Shown in pieces: positions 17,876 to 25,562 of a DNA stretch of 32,303 nucleotides. The first letter of the stretch is position 1. The number at the start of each line of letters is the position of its first letter. The stretch covers positions 1-32,303 of the forward strand of contig JALXAQ010000262.1 of the NCBI GenBank assembly GCA_026991885.1. Reading direction: 5' to 3'. The notes beneath the pieces are model-generated. The model made no database searches, was not told where the DNA came from, and saw only the letters and a program-made list of their open reading frames with translations. Origin of the DNA: Thiotrichaceae bacterium. Its GTDB lineage: Bacteria; Pseudomonadota; Gammaproteobacteria; Beggiatoales; Beggiatoaceae. Position numbers and translations under genes: made by a program.

Positions 17876-18835
17876 CTAGCTATGATCTTCAAATAACAAG
17901 TTTCTAATAAATTGGGGAAATTCGCTGACTTGACAAACAGTCATTGTAAACAATGCAGACAGAGAATCTGAAGCCGATGGATTAATATCGGTTAACACCA
18001 TTATAGAATGTTTATAATCTAAATTAAGGCTCTTTGCCATATTTGAATACTTATTAATATGCTGTTGATAATCTCCCGTTTTGGCTTCAACCCAATAAAA
18101 AACACCTTCTACTTCAAAGATAATATCTAATTCAAAATCATTGCCATTTGGCAAGATGATTTTAGGATTGATGAGATAGCTGAAAGAGAGCGTTTTAGAT
18201 AATTCTTGAGAGACCAAATTTATTGATTCTTTAACGTTTTCAAGAATATAACGCTCAAGCCACTGTCCTGACAAGAAATTCTGTGCTCTTGGTAGGATTG
18301 TGGTTTTTGCTTTAATCAAATATCTAGGTGCTTTGAAATACTTATATTCTTCCAAAAAGGCCATTTCGTGTAAGCGTGTACAAAATTGACAAATATTGCT
18401 AATATCTTTTTGAGTTTCGTTGGCTAAATGCTCAGTAATTGTGCCACCGTGCTGCATCTCTCTTTTTAGTTTTTTATAGATTTTGCTAATTGAGCTATAT
18501 CTATCACCGATAAAAACCGCCATACCATTAATGACATAATCGGCAGCATCTTCATCAGGAATGCTTTTGATCTGAATGGACTTGCTCTTTAAGAATTCGT
18601 CAATTTTATTGACGTTTTGTTGCGTTTCCGTATTTTCTTTTTTGATTTCTTCAAGGGAGCCGAGTTCATTTTTCTCTGTTAGTTCAAGCGTCTTATTTGA
18701 TTTCTTTTGAGAATATAAGTTGTTTTTTTTGACAACCTCATTTTGCTTTTCAGCAATAGTATCGAGAGCTTCTGCAACATTTTCCACTGCAACGGCAATT
18801 CGTTCTAATAATAATTCTATTCGAGATAAGTTCAT
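17876..18835 (-). CDS. Card1-like PD-(D/E)XK nuclease with N-terminal coiled coil
   Basis: 319 aa from the ATG at 18835 (MNLSRIELLLERIAVAVENV), which has AGGATG upstream. A longer in-frame reading to 19021 runs antisense through the start of the next gene and is rejected. Residues 1-60 form a coiled coil; the middle (about 100-175) looks like a winged-helix domain (SSISKIYKKLKREMQHGG); and the C-terminus has GQWLERYILENV, then the nuclease core with D237 (DFELDIIF), E250 and K252 (YWVEAKTG). This arrangement recalls DUF1887/Card1-type nucleases, but no CARF ligand domain is evident. It converges with the FGE-like gene 6 bases apart and is head to head with pnkp, 91 bases apart, suggesting a functional pair. 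Target (DNA or RNA) unknown. Confidence 0.75.
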   Translation of the reverse strand: MNLSRIELLLERIAVAVENVAEALDTIAEKQNEVVKKNNLYSQKKSNKTLELTEKNELGSLEEIKKENTETQQNVNKIDEFLKSKSIQIKSIPDEDAADYVINGMAVFIGDRYSSISKIYKKLKREMQHGGTITEHLANETQKDISNICQFCTRLHEMAFLEEYKYFKAPRYLIKAKTTILPRAQNFLSGQWLERYILENVKESINLVSQELSKTLSFSYLINPKIILPNGNDFELDIIFEVEGVFYWVEAKTGDYQQHINKYSNMAKSLNLDYKHSIMVLTDINPSASDSLSALFTMTVCQVSEFPQFIRNLLFEDHS

Positions 18836-18897
18836 ATCCACTAAACATCCTGCAAAAAAAATGGAAAATTTTAACACCAGTTCCTTCACCTGACAAG

Positions 18898-18920
18898 CCC
18901 AAGATAAATCTTGGACTCCT
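18898..18920. repeat. Family A palindrome in the divergent nuclease/pnkp spacer
   Basis: CCCAAGATAAATCTTGGACT plus CCT, six bases before the pnkp start codon. It occupies the place where a ribosome site would be, so it may affect translation of pnkp by hairpin formation. Confidence 0.8.
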
Positions 18921-18926
18921 AACATC

Positions 18927-21155
18927 ATGCAAATAAAAATACCTGAATTATCATTAGTCCTACTCATTGGCGCGTCGGGCAGCGGCAAGTCAAGCTTTGC
19001 CAAAAAACATTTTAAGCCCACCGAAATCTTATCTTCGGATTATTGCCGCGCCTTAATTTCCGACAACGAAAATGATCAATCCGTCACCAAAGAAGCCTTT
19101 GACGTTTTACATTTTATTGCAGCAAAGCGTCTCGCGGCGGGCAAACTGACGGTGATTGACGCGACAAATGTTCAATCTGAGGCTCGCAAACCTTTATTGG
19201 CATTGGCGCGTGAATATCATGTTTTGCCAGCAGCAATCGTTTTTGGTCCCCACAAGCAACAGCGCGGAAATTTAAGGCGTTTGCTGCATTATATTAAAGG
19301 GGAAGGTTTTAAACATATTAGCATTTTTGACTCTGTTGAAAAAGTCGAGGCGGCTAAAATTGAAAGGGCACGCTTATCGAATAATTTGAAACATGAGCGT
19401 GGACCTTTTGATATTATCGGTGATGTGCATGGCTGTTTTGATGAATTGATTGAATTACTTGACAAATTGGGCTACCAAAGAGGGTGCAATCATCCAGAGG
19501 GGCGCAAGGCCGTTTTTCTAGGAGATTTAGTTGATAGAGGCCCCAAAACGCCCGACGTTTTGCGCCTTGTCATGGACATGGTAGCGGCAGGCACTGCCAT
19601 CTGTGTGCCCGGCAATCATGATATTAAATTGATGCGAAAATTAAAGGGTAAAAATGTCAAATTGACGCATGGTTTGGCGGAGTCGCTGCAACAATTAGAA
19701 AAAAATTCTCCGGCGTTTCATCAACAAATACTTGAATTTATTGATAGTTTAGTCAGCCATTATCAGCTTGACGGTGGCAAATTGGTGGTGGCACACGCTG
19801 GCATGAGAGAAAATTTGCAAGGGCGTGCATCGGGCAAAGTGCGTGAATTTGCGCTCTATGGTGAAACGACGGGAGAGACGGATAAATTTGGTTTGCCGGT
19901 GCGCTATGACTGGGCAGGGGATTATCGGGGACGGGCGATGGTGGTTTATGGACATACGCCGACACCAAAAGCGGAGTGGCTTAATAATACAATTTGTATT
20001 GATACTGGCTGCGTCTTTGGGGGCAAATTAACGGCACTGCGTTATCCCGAAAAAGAACTGGTTTCGGTGCCCGCCAAACAGAGTTATTATAAATCGGTCA
20101 AACCCTTTCTCCCCGAAGAAGCCCTTGCCCCGACATTATCTGCGGTGCATGATGAAATTTTGGACATGGAAGATGTGATTGGTAAGCGTATCATCACAAC
20201 GCGCTTACTCGGCAATGTCATTATCCGAGAAAATAATGCGGCGGCGGCGCTGGAAGTGATGAGCCGCTTTACGGTTAATCCTAAATGGTTAATTTATTTA
20301 CCGCCGACGATGTCACCCAGTGAAACCAGCCAATTGCCAGAGCATCCTGCCCAAGCTTTTGCCTATTATCGTCGTAGTGGCATCGACAAAGTGATTTGTG
20401 AAGAAAAGCATAGCGGCTCAAGAGTGGTCGTGATTGTGTGCCGTGATGAAGGGGTGGTTCAAAAACGCTTTGGTATTGAAAATGAAGGGATTGGTATGTG
20501 TTATACACGGACGGGTCGTCGTTTTTTCACGGACGCTGCCCTTGAATCGGCTTTTTTAAGTCGAATGAATGCCGCTTTAGAAAAATCCCATTTTTGGAAA
20601 GATTTAAAAACGGATTGGGTGTGCTTAGATTGTGAATTTTTGCCCGTTAATAATATCAATGACTTAAAAGTGGCCCCCTTTCATATTTTAGCGACGGAGG
20701 GGCAAGTACATACTGATAAACTTCACCTATGGCATCTCAAGCGTGTGGCGCAAATTTGCCAATATGATGCAGGCATTATGATAGCAACACCTTATAAAAC
20801 GGTTGAAGTCACTGATCCAGAGAGTGAAAATGAGGGCATTGTTTGGTGGCAAAAGCTCACGAAAAAGGGCGGAGAAGGTCTGGTGATCAAACCCTTTCAA
20901 TTCATGAAAAAAGGGCGGAGAGGTTGGGTGCAACCAGCCTTAAAATGTCGAGGACGTGAATATACGGTACCCATTGAACGGCTACGGGCGCGGGCGCGGG
21001 GCTTATCAACTAAACGTTTTTTGGCGCTGCGAGAATTTGCTTTGGGGATTGAGGGATTGGAGCGGTTTGTACGGAAAAAGGGGGTGCGGTGGGTGCATGA
21101 ATGTGTTTTTGGGGTGTTGGCTTTGGATCGTTCGCCGGTTGATCCGCGTTTGTAG
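18927..21155 (+). CDS. pnkp: Bacterial polynucleotide kinase-phosphatase-ligase (Pnkp), shortened form
   Basis: 742-aa three-domain RNA-repair enzyme. The kinase has Walker A GASGSGKS (15-22), SSDYCR (36-41) and VIDATN (76-81). The metallophosphatase has GDVHG (165-169), GDLVDRG (199-205), GNHD (229-232) and YGHTP (341-345). The ligase has adenylation Lys K494 in EEKHSGSR, LDCEF, GEGLVIKP and the family-typical end RVHECVFGVLAL. The reference family is about 850 aa. From memory, two conserved stretches are missing: about 20 residues of the kinase lid (the chain passes from AIVF directly to GPHKQQRGNLRR) and about 80-90 residues of helical insert between LDCEFLPV and LKVAPFHILATEG. The partner methyltransferase Hen1 is not in the window. 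The ATG at 18927 follows a family A repeat with no ribosome site. The TAG stop merges with the next repeat. Confidence 0.88.
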   Translation: MQIKIPELSLVLLIGASGSGKSSFAKKHFKPTEILSSDYCRALISDNENDQSVTKEAFDVLHFIAAKRLAAGKLTVIDATNVQSEARKPLLALAREYHVLPAAIVFGPHKQQRGNLRRLLHYIKGEGFKHISIFDSVEKVEAAKIERARLSNNLKHERGPFDIIGDVHGCFDELIELLDKLGYQRGCNHPEGRKAVFLGDLVDRGPKTPDVLRLVMDMVAAGTAICVPGNHDIKLMRKLKGKNVKLTHGLAESLQQLEKNSPAFHQQILEFIDSLVSHYQLDGGKLVVAHAGMRENLQGRASGKVREFALYGETTGETDKFGLPVRYDWAGDYRGRAMVVYGHTPTPKAEWLNNTICIDTGCVFGGKLTALRYPEKELVSVPAKQSYYKSVKPFLPEEALAPTLSAVHDEILDMEDVIGKRIITTRLLGNVIIRENNAAAALEVMSRFTVNPKWLIYLPPTMSPSETSQLPEHPAQAFAYYRRSGIDKVICEEKHSGSRVVVIVCRDEGVVQKRFGIENEGIGMCYTRTGRRFFTDAALESAFLSRMNAALEKSHFWKDLKTDWVCLDCEFLPVNNINDLKVAPFHILATEGQVHTDKLHLWHLKRVAQICQYDAGIMIATPYKTVEVTDPESENEGIVWWQKLTKKGGEGLVIKPFQFMKKGRRGWVQPALKCRGREYTVPIERLRARARGLSTKRFLALREFALGIEGLERFVRKKGVRWVHECVFGVLALDRSPVDPRL

Positions 21156-21189
21156 GAGTCCACCTTCGGTTTGGACGTCCAAGATAAAT
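21154..21189. repeat. Composite family A repeat at the 3' end of pnkp
   Basis: GGAGTCCACCTTCGGTTTGGAC, a variant palindrome, runs into GTCCAAGATAAATA, half of a normal family A unit. The pnkp stop overlaps its left end, and the following UPF0175-like remnant begins just after its right end. Confidence 0.65.
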
Positions 21190-21191
21190 AG

Positions 21192-21446
21192 CATTTACCC
21201 CATATAGCAGCACAGTTAAAACAGATACTTGAACCAATTGGTTCCGGTGCGGCTGAGTTTTTTCTCGCTGCCAGTCTCTATTATGCACACAAAGTCAGTT
21301 TTGAAGCCGCAGCGGCTTTAGCAGAACTGTCTTTTGATGAGTTTCATTACCGCCTGAAAGAACATTTCAATATTGGTTATATCTTTGATGATGAAAGCAT
21401 ACTGGAAGATATAGAAACCATTAAAAAACGGGTTGGTAAGTACTGA
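21192..21446 (+). pseudogene. UPF0175-like antitoxin remnant without a start codon
   Basis: An open frame of 84 codons bounded by TAG (21189-21191) and TGA (21444-21446) with no ATG, GTG or TTG before the conserved part. It reads QLKQILEPIGSGAAEFF, then LAASLYYAHKVSFEAAAALA, ELSFDEFHYRLKEHF and ends DDESILEDIETIKKRVGKY. The LYYAHKVSFEAAALA...SFDEF pattern is that of UPF0175 small antitoxin-like proteins, which normally have ~10-20 more residues with a start Met. The family A repeat replaces the missing 5' end. No toxin gene is adjacent. An ATA or ATT start cannot be excluded but is unlikely. Confidence 0.6.
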
Positions 21447-21468
21447 ATCAGAAATTTTCTGATATTTT

Positions 21469-21528
21469 GGAGTCCAAAGCTTTAGCTTTGGGCGTATATT
21501 TCCAAAGCTAAAGCTTTGGACTCCAAAA
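21469..21528. repeat. Paired family A sister palindromes (inverted pair)
   Basis: GGAGTCCAAAGCTTTAGCTT (21469 on) and the reverse-oriented unit TCCAAAGCTAAAGCTTTGGA (21501 on) lie 8 bases apart, each palindromic alone and together able to form one larger hairpin. They sit directly downstream of the leftward rnfC-like gene, in a plausible transcription-end position. Confidence 0.8.
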
Positions 21529-21539
21529 CACATTAAAAC

Positions 21540-22892
21540 TTATGGCGATACAGCCTTCACTTTCGCCTTGCGAATTTCCATTTTACCCACCTTAATCAGT
21601 TGGACAATCGGAATACCAGAGGGACAAGAAAAAGTGCAAGCACCGCATTCTACACAATCCATCGCATGATATTGCGCCATTTCCTCATACCATCCCACTT
21701 TAGAAAGCCGCGCCAAGCGCGTCGGATTCAGAAAATGCGGACAAGCTTCCAGGCAGCGACCACACCGGATGCAAGGATATTCTTTGGGTTTCCCCGTTTC
21801 TGCCGCCGTAAAGGCGAGAATCCCGGCACTACCTTTTAAGATGGGTACATCAAGGCTAGCAATAGGCATCCCCATCATGGGTCCGCCCATAATCACTTCG
21901 CGGGTGCTTTCTTTTAAGCCGCCGCAAAATCGCAGCACTTCGCGCACTGGTGTACCCAGCGGGACAATCAGATTAGCCGCTTGTTCGACGCCAGGACCAG
22001 AAACCGTCACAATGCGCTCAATCAGTGGCATACCGCTCTCAAAATAGTCGGCAATCGCTACAATGGTGCCGACATTGTTGACCGTGACTCCGACATCTCG
22101 TGGCAATTGTCCCGCTGGCACTTCTACACCTAATAGGGATTTGATCAGCATTTTTTCGGCACCTTGAGGGTATTTAACCCGTAAAGGGACGATAATCACT
22201 CGTTCTTGTTGCCGCTGCTTGAGTTGTTTTTGTAAAACGGCAATAGCATCGGCTTTATTCATTTCTACGCCGATAATCGCCTGTTCGGCACCCAGTTTTT
22301 GCCGCACGATTTCAACGCCTTGTAACACCGCTTCGGGACGTTCCAGCATCAACCGGTGATCGTTAGTCAAATAAGGCTCGCATTCTGCTCCGTTGATAAT
22401 GAGCTGCTTGATATGCACACCATCGGGCAGGGCGTATTTGACATGGCTGGGAAAGGCTGCGCCACCCAAGCCGACGATACCCGCTTGTTGAATATGCTTG
22501 ATAAATTCTTCGCCAGATAGGGATTTCCAGTCGATTGAAGGTTTAGATTCAAGACGCTGAGTGGCGTAGGGATCCGCTTCGATTTCTATCGCGGCTTGTA
22601 ATTTGCCCCCCGGATAGCGGCGCGGTGCAATAGCCTGTACTTTGCCTGTCACAGGACTGTGCAAGCTCGTAGAAACAAAGGCGCCCGGTTCGGCGATCAA
22701 TTGACCGCGTTGCACTCGTTCCCCGATTTTGACGATGGGACGGGCGGGAGCACCCAGGTGTTGTCCCAAGGGCAGTACATAGCGGTTGATAAACGGTACC
22801 CGTTGGATAGGTAAGTGTTCGGTCTGTTCTGTATGACCTTCGGGATGAACGCCGTGTGCAAAACTTTGCTTGAAAATGGGTAATAAATTCAT
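21540..22892 (-). CDS. rnfC-like: RnfC-like NADH/flavin/iron-sulfur subunit
   Basis: 450 aa, the size of a compact RnfC without the C-terminal Ala-rich repeats of E. coli RsxC. The N-terminal barrel-like domain (LHSPVTGKVQAIAP, 77-90) precedes the flavin/NADH fold with GLGGAAFPSH (141-150) and INGAECEPYLTND (166-178). An SLBB-like stretch (VTVSGPGV...VPLGTPV, 296-316) follows. Two ferredoxin motifs bind [4Fe-4S]: C374/C377/C380/C384 and C413/C416/C419/C423. In known Rnf complexes this subunit oxidises NADH, and NuoF is related. No other rnf genes (A, B, D, G, E) are present. It starts 5 bases after the nuoD-like stop, so the two are translated as a pair; the natural inference is an electron-input module for the NuoD/Mrp complex. 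Confidence 0.92.
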   Translation of the reverse strand: MNLLPIFKQSFAHGVHPEGHTEQTEHLPIQRVPFINRYVLPLGQHLGAPARPIVKIGERVQRGQLIAEPGAFVSTSLHSPVTGKVQAIAPRRYPGGKLQAAIEIEADPYATQRLESKPSIDWKSLSGEEFIKHIQQAGIVGLGGAAFPSHVKYALPDGVHIKQLIINGAECEPYLTNDHRLMLERPEAVLQGVEIVRQKLGAEQAIIGVEMNKADAIAVLQKQLKQRQQERVIIVPLRVKYPQGAEKMLIKSLLGVEVPAGQLPRDVGVTVNNVGTIVAIADYFESGMPLIERIVTVSGPGVEQAANLIVPLGTPVREVLRFCGGLKESTREVIMGGPMMGMPIASLDVPILKGSAGILAFTAAETGKPKEYPCIRCGRCLEACPHFLNPTRLARLSKVGWYEEMAQYHAMDCVECGACTFSCPSGIPIVQLIKVGKMEIRKAKVKAVSP

Positions 22893-22897
22893 ATTGG

Positions 22898-24040
22898 TTA
22901 TCTATCTACCTCTGGGGGACAGGCATCTAAGGAAAACATAATCATTGCAATGTCTTCAATTCTACCACCAAGGCATAGTTTTTCTAATACTTGTACTGCG
23001 TGCATACTCGATGGACCACGTACATGCACCCGCCAAGGTTTTGCGCCGCCTGTGGAAACGACATAAAAGGCTAATTCACCTTTTTGTGCCTCTGTACGGG
23101 CGTAAGCATCGCCTTGTGGTATGTTCCAAGCTAAAGGATTGGGCAGCGGACAACGGATGGGGCCTTTGATATGGGGGAGACGTTGAATGATTTGTCGTAA
23201 AATTTTAATAGATTCAATCAGTTCTGAACGTCTCACCCGATTACGTGCCAAAACATCACCGCCCGTTTCGGTAGGGATGTCGAATTCTAATTGGTCATAA
23301 ATCAAATAGGGATCATTGCGACGCACGTCAAAAGGTAAGCCACAAGCGCGTAAATTGGGACCCGTAACGCCCCAAGCGAGTGCTTGTTCTTGCGTCATGG
23401 CTCCAATGCCTTCAGCACGACGATGAAAGACGGGATTGTCAAAAAATAAGTCGTCGTATTCTGGTAAACGCGCTTCTAAATAATCTAAAATATGGCTGAG
23501 CCTGTCTAAAAAACCATCGGGTATGTCACGGCGGACGCCGCCCGGGGTAATAAACATGTGATAAATACGGGCGCCCGTGAGTTCTTCAAATAAATCGAGT
23601 ATGCGATCACGGTCAGTAATGCCCCAAAACATGTTAGTGTATTGCCCAATCGTGGCAGCGATGCCGCCCGCGATAAAAAAATGTCCACAAATCCGCGACA
23701 TTTCTAAAATCATGGCACGTATCCATTGGGCACGCTCTGGCACTTCTAAGCCGCCAAGCATTTCTACTCCGCGTGCATAGGTTTCTTCCATTGGTGGGGG
23801 ATCAGGCACACAGATACGGGGGACTAGGGCGACATTTTGAATCCATAAGCGATCTTCCATAATTTTTTCAAAGCCACGATGTAGATAGCCGCCATCGGCT
23901 TTTATACCTACAATTTCGTCACCGCTGAGACGGACTTTGAGTGCATAGTTGCCTTCTATGCCGGGGTGATTAGGGCCAAAATAGAGTTCATACTCGTGGC
24001 TAGCGGGATGTTCTACAGGGTGATAATTTTCTGGACGCAT
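22898..24040 (-). CDS. nuoD-like: NuoD/[NiFe]-hydrogenase-large-subunit-like protein, non-canonical site
   Basis: 380 aa, full length for the core 49-kDa/NuoD fold: FGPNHPGIEG (21-30), GYLHRGFEKIMEDR (51-64), FRERD-like ITDRDRILDLFEELTGARIYH, GVRRDIPDGF, GVTGPNLRACGLPFDVRRNDPY (224-245) and the closing LDACPPEVDR. Comparison from memory with Thermus Nqo4: His38 of HPSTHG is Glu29 here, and Tyr87 aligns with Val78. Thus both quinone-site residues are absent. Relative to [NiFe] hydrogenases, the N-terminal CxxC reads C77-V-P-D80 and the C-terminal DPCxxC reads D-A-C374-P-P-E377, so only the first Cys of each pair remains. This resembles non-hydrogenase Mbx/Mbs/Ehr-type large subunits. The 5' leader contains an ATAG tetranucleotide run and a family A remnant. 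Confidence 0.9.
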   Translation of the reverse strand: MRPENYHPVEHPASHEYELYFGPNHPGIEGNYALKVRLSGDEIVGIKADGGYLHRGFEKIMEDRLWIQNVALVPRICVPDPPPMEETYARGVEMLGGLEVPERAQWIRAMILEMSRICGHFFIAGGIAATIGQYTNMFWGITDRDRILDLFEELTGARIYHMFITPGGVRRDIPDGFLDRLSHILDYLEARLPEYDDLFFDNPVFHRRAEGIGAMTQEQALAWGVTGPNLRACGLPFDVRRNDPYLIYDQLEFDIPTETGGDVLARNRVRRSELIESIKILRQIIQRLPHIKGPIRCPLPNPLAWNIPQGDAYARTEAQKGELAFYVVSTGGAKPWRVHVRGPSSMHAVQVLEKLCLGGRIEDIAMIMFSLDACPPEVDR

Positions 24041-24055
24041 AGTTATCTCGTTTTA

Positions 24056-24082
24056 GGAATCCAAGATAGATAGATAGATAAG
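24056..24082. repeat. Family A half-palindrome with tetranucleotide expansion (GATA)n
   Basis: GGAATCCAAG is followed by about four and a half GATA units to 24082, just upstream of the nuoD-like start. It looks like a family A repeat whose centre expanded by slippage. Length change here could alter the nuoD-like leader. Confidence 0.6.
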
Positions 24083-24101
24083 TTGATCTTAACACAATGC
24101 T

Positions 24102-24119
24102 CACTCACAAAGAGTAAAA
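24102..24119 (-). pseudogene. Short mrpD 3'-end fragment left of dcm
   Basis: CACTCACAAAGAGTAAAA is identical over 18 bases to 25957-25974 inside the mrpD gene. It lies just after the cytosine methyltransferase stop. Together with 25056-25126 it brackets the methyltransferase. Confidence 0.6.
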
Positions 24120-24127
24120 AAAGACGT

Positions 24128-25021
24128 TCACTTATAAAAATTAAATTCTTTGATTTTCAAAGCAACATATTCAGCCAGTTTAACCGGCACAGCATTGCCA
24201 ATCATTTGTTCTAATGCTGTTTTAGTCCCTTTCAATTTAAATTCTTTTGGGAAAGTTTGGATATAGCTACGCTCAATTGTTGTAAGGGGTCTGACGTTTT
24301 CTGTCATATCAGCCGCATCAGCAGGATGTTTTTTATACCCCTTTGGAATGGGTCTGTTGACTCCTCGGATTGTGGGACTGGGTTCATAAATACTGAATAT
24401 TGCTCGTCTTTTATAACTCCACGGATGCCGGTAATAAAATTCAATGCCTAATTCATTGCCTAAATAATCAAAAATGGTCATTGGTTGTTGGGTTAAATAG
24501 TTACTCAGATAATAATCTAAAAAGCCATCTCTTACAGATCGTTTGCCAATTAAAAAAAACCTTTTTCTTAATTGGGGAACACCACAACGACTGGCATCTA
24601 AGATTTCATAAGAGAGGCCATATCCCGCTTGTTTAAAGATTTTTAAGGCTTTTTTTAAGGTAAGACTTTTCGTGATTCTTTCCACATTTTCCATGACAAA
24701 CCATGTAGGTTTGACTTTTGATACAATCTGTGCAAATGAAATGGTTAAATCGGCGCGGCCTAAATTTTCATTTCGCTTGCCAGCACTAGAGAAATCTTGA
24801 CAAGGTGGCCCCCCTATGATGATTTCAGGGTGATAATCCTTAAAAATCTGGTAGTCTGATATTTGAGACAAGTCCTTATGAATCACATCATGGTTGAAAT
24901 TCGCTTTGTATATCTCCGTAGCCGCTTGCCAGTTATCATAGGCAGCAACCACTTCAAAACCAGCTTTTTGGAAACCTAATGATAAGCCGCCAATGCCGGC
25001 AAATAAATCGAGCACTTTCAT
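24128..25021 (-). CDS. dcm-like: DNA (cytosine-5)-methyltransferase
   Basis: 297-aa complete C5-methyltransferase transferring a methyl group from S-adenosylmethionine to cytosine in a specific DNA sequence. Motif I DLFAGIGGLSLG is at 5-16 (SAM binding). Motif IV GGPPCQDFS has catalytic C74. Motif VI ENV is at 111-113, motif VIII near QLRKRFFLIG, and motifs IX/X read RPLTTIERSYIQTFP and QMIGNAVPVKLAEYV. The small recognition region lies between VIII and IX. No cognate restriction endonuclease or Vsr repair gene is next to it, so it may be solitary. It sits in the middle of the Mrp/NuoD gene set, flanked on both sides by short mrpD-derived sequences, a sign of recent insertion. Recognition sequence unknown. 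Confidence 0.95.
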   Translation of the reverse strand: MKVLDLFAGIGGLSLGFQKAGFEVVAAYDNWQAATEIYKANFNHDVIHKDLSQISDYQIFKDYHPEIIIGGPPCQDFSSAGKRNENLGRADLTISFAQIVSKVKPTWFVMENVERITKSLTLKKALKIFKQAGYGLSYEILDASRCGVPQLRKRFFLIGKRSVRDGFLDYYLSNYLTQQPMTIFDYLGNELGIEFYYRHPWSYKRRAIFSIYEPSPTIRGVNRPIPKGYKKHPADAADMTENVRPLTTIERSYIQTFPKEFKLKGTKTALEQMIGNAVPVKLAEYVALKIKEFNFYK

Positions 25022-25055
25022 AATTAAAATAACTTGATTCTATCATATCAGTTAT

Positions 25056-25126
25056 AATTGTCCCAACATTTAAAACACTCACAAACATTAAACGCGCAAT
25101 TCGCATAAAATAGGCCGTTTCTATCA
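25056..25126 (-). pseudogene. mrpD 3'-end fragment with 78-bp internal deletion
   Basis: 25056-25085 matches 25937-25966 of mrpD with one mismatch, and 25083-25126 matches 26042-26085 with one mismatch. The two blocks share AAA at the junction, so 78 bases (26 codons) were lost by a microhomology event. In the leftward frame it still reads IETAYFMRIARLM followed by FVSVLNVGTI. Its right edge cuts the VapC-like ORF, giving that ORF its stop codon. It is either a duplicated piece of mrpD or the end of a vanished second antiporter gene. Confidence 0.85.
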
Positions 25127-25336
25127 ATATTTTTCAGCTTCCAGCGATGTTAAGGGTATTTCAAATTGACGGGTGGCAACATTTAGAAATTCTTGTACTA
25201 CTTGAAAACTGATAATACCTTTTTGAGTTTTAAGAGCAGTGGCTATCAATTCACGCGCCTTCTTTTGTTTACTAGGGGCGTGTGAATCAAACGTATAAAT
25301 CACAATATTGCTATCCATGAAAAATTTATCGTTCAT
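25124..25336 (-). pseudogene. Truncated VapC-like PIN-domain toxin
   Basis: 70 codons where a VapC has about 130. The start MNDKFFMDSNIVIYTFDSHA has the first PIN aspartate (D8) and TALKTQKGIISFQVVQEFLN carries the second acidic residue (Glu in VVQEF). The later acidic positions are missing because the frame ends where the mrpD-derived fragment begins. The gene overlaps the antitoxin-like gene by 11 bases, the usual vapBC coupling. PIN toxins are ribonucleases, but without the second half this one should be inactive. Confidence 0.85.
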
Positions 25337-25562
25337 TTAATTCATCCCTAGTGAAAGTACGTCCTACTTGTACGTGTGATAACATCTGCATCAGATTGGT
25401 ATAATTCTCTACACTGCTATTTTCTACACCTCTATTTTGATATATGTAGCGGTTGAGCCATTGCTGAAATTTGGCTTCCAGTGTTGTCTGTTGATGTTGT
25501 GCTATCAAAATGGCATTCTGGATAAGCTCTTCTTCAGCATTTAAAGTAATTTTTTTTAGCAT
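25326..25562 (-). CDS. VapB-like antitoxin
   Basis: 78 aa. The N-terminus MLKKITLNAEEELIQNAILI followed by AQHQQTTLEAKFQQWLNRYI is a ribbon-helix-helix pattern (a short strand, then two helices), and the C-terminal tail LSHVQVGRTFTRDELNER is a likely toxin-binding segment. The ATG at 25562 has GAGAGGATG nearby. Antitoxins of this type bind their own promoter and neutralise the PIN toxin encoded next. Here the toxin partner is truncated, so the gene may be a relic or may regulate a related toxin elsewhere. Confidence 0.8.
   Translation of the reverse strand: MLKKITLNAEEELIQNAILIAQHQQTTLEAKFQQWLNRYIYQNRGVENSSVENYTNLMQMLSHVQVGRTFTRDELNER

Noticed and set aside
18836-19021. N-terminal extension of the Card1-like nuclease
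   Set aside because: It would be antisense to the pnkp Walker A region and has no family support.
21540-22892. A classical Rnf operon
   Set aside because: No rnfA, B, D, G or E neighbours; only the RnfC-like gene is here, paired with the NuoD-like gene.
25124-25336. Functional VapC toxin
   Set aside because: It is about half length and lacks the later acidic catalytic residues.
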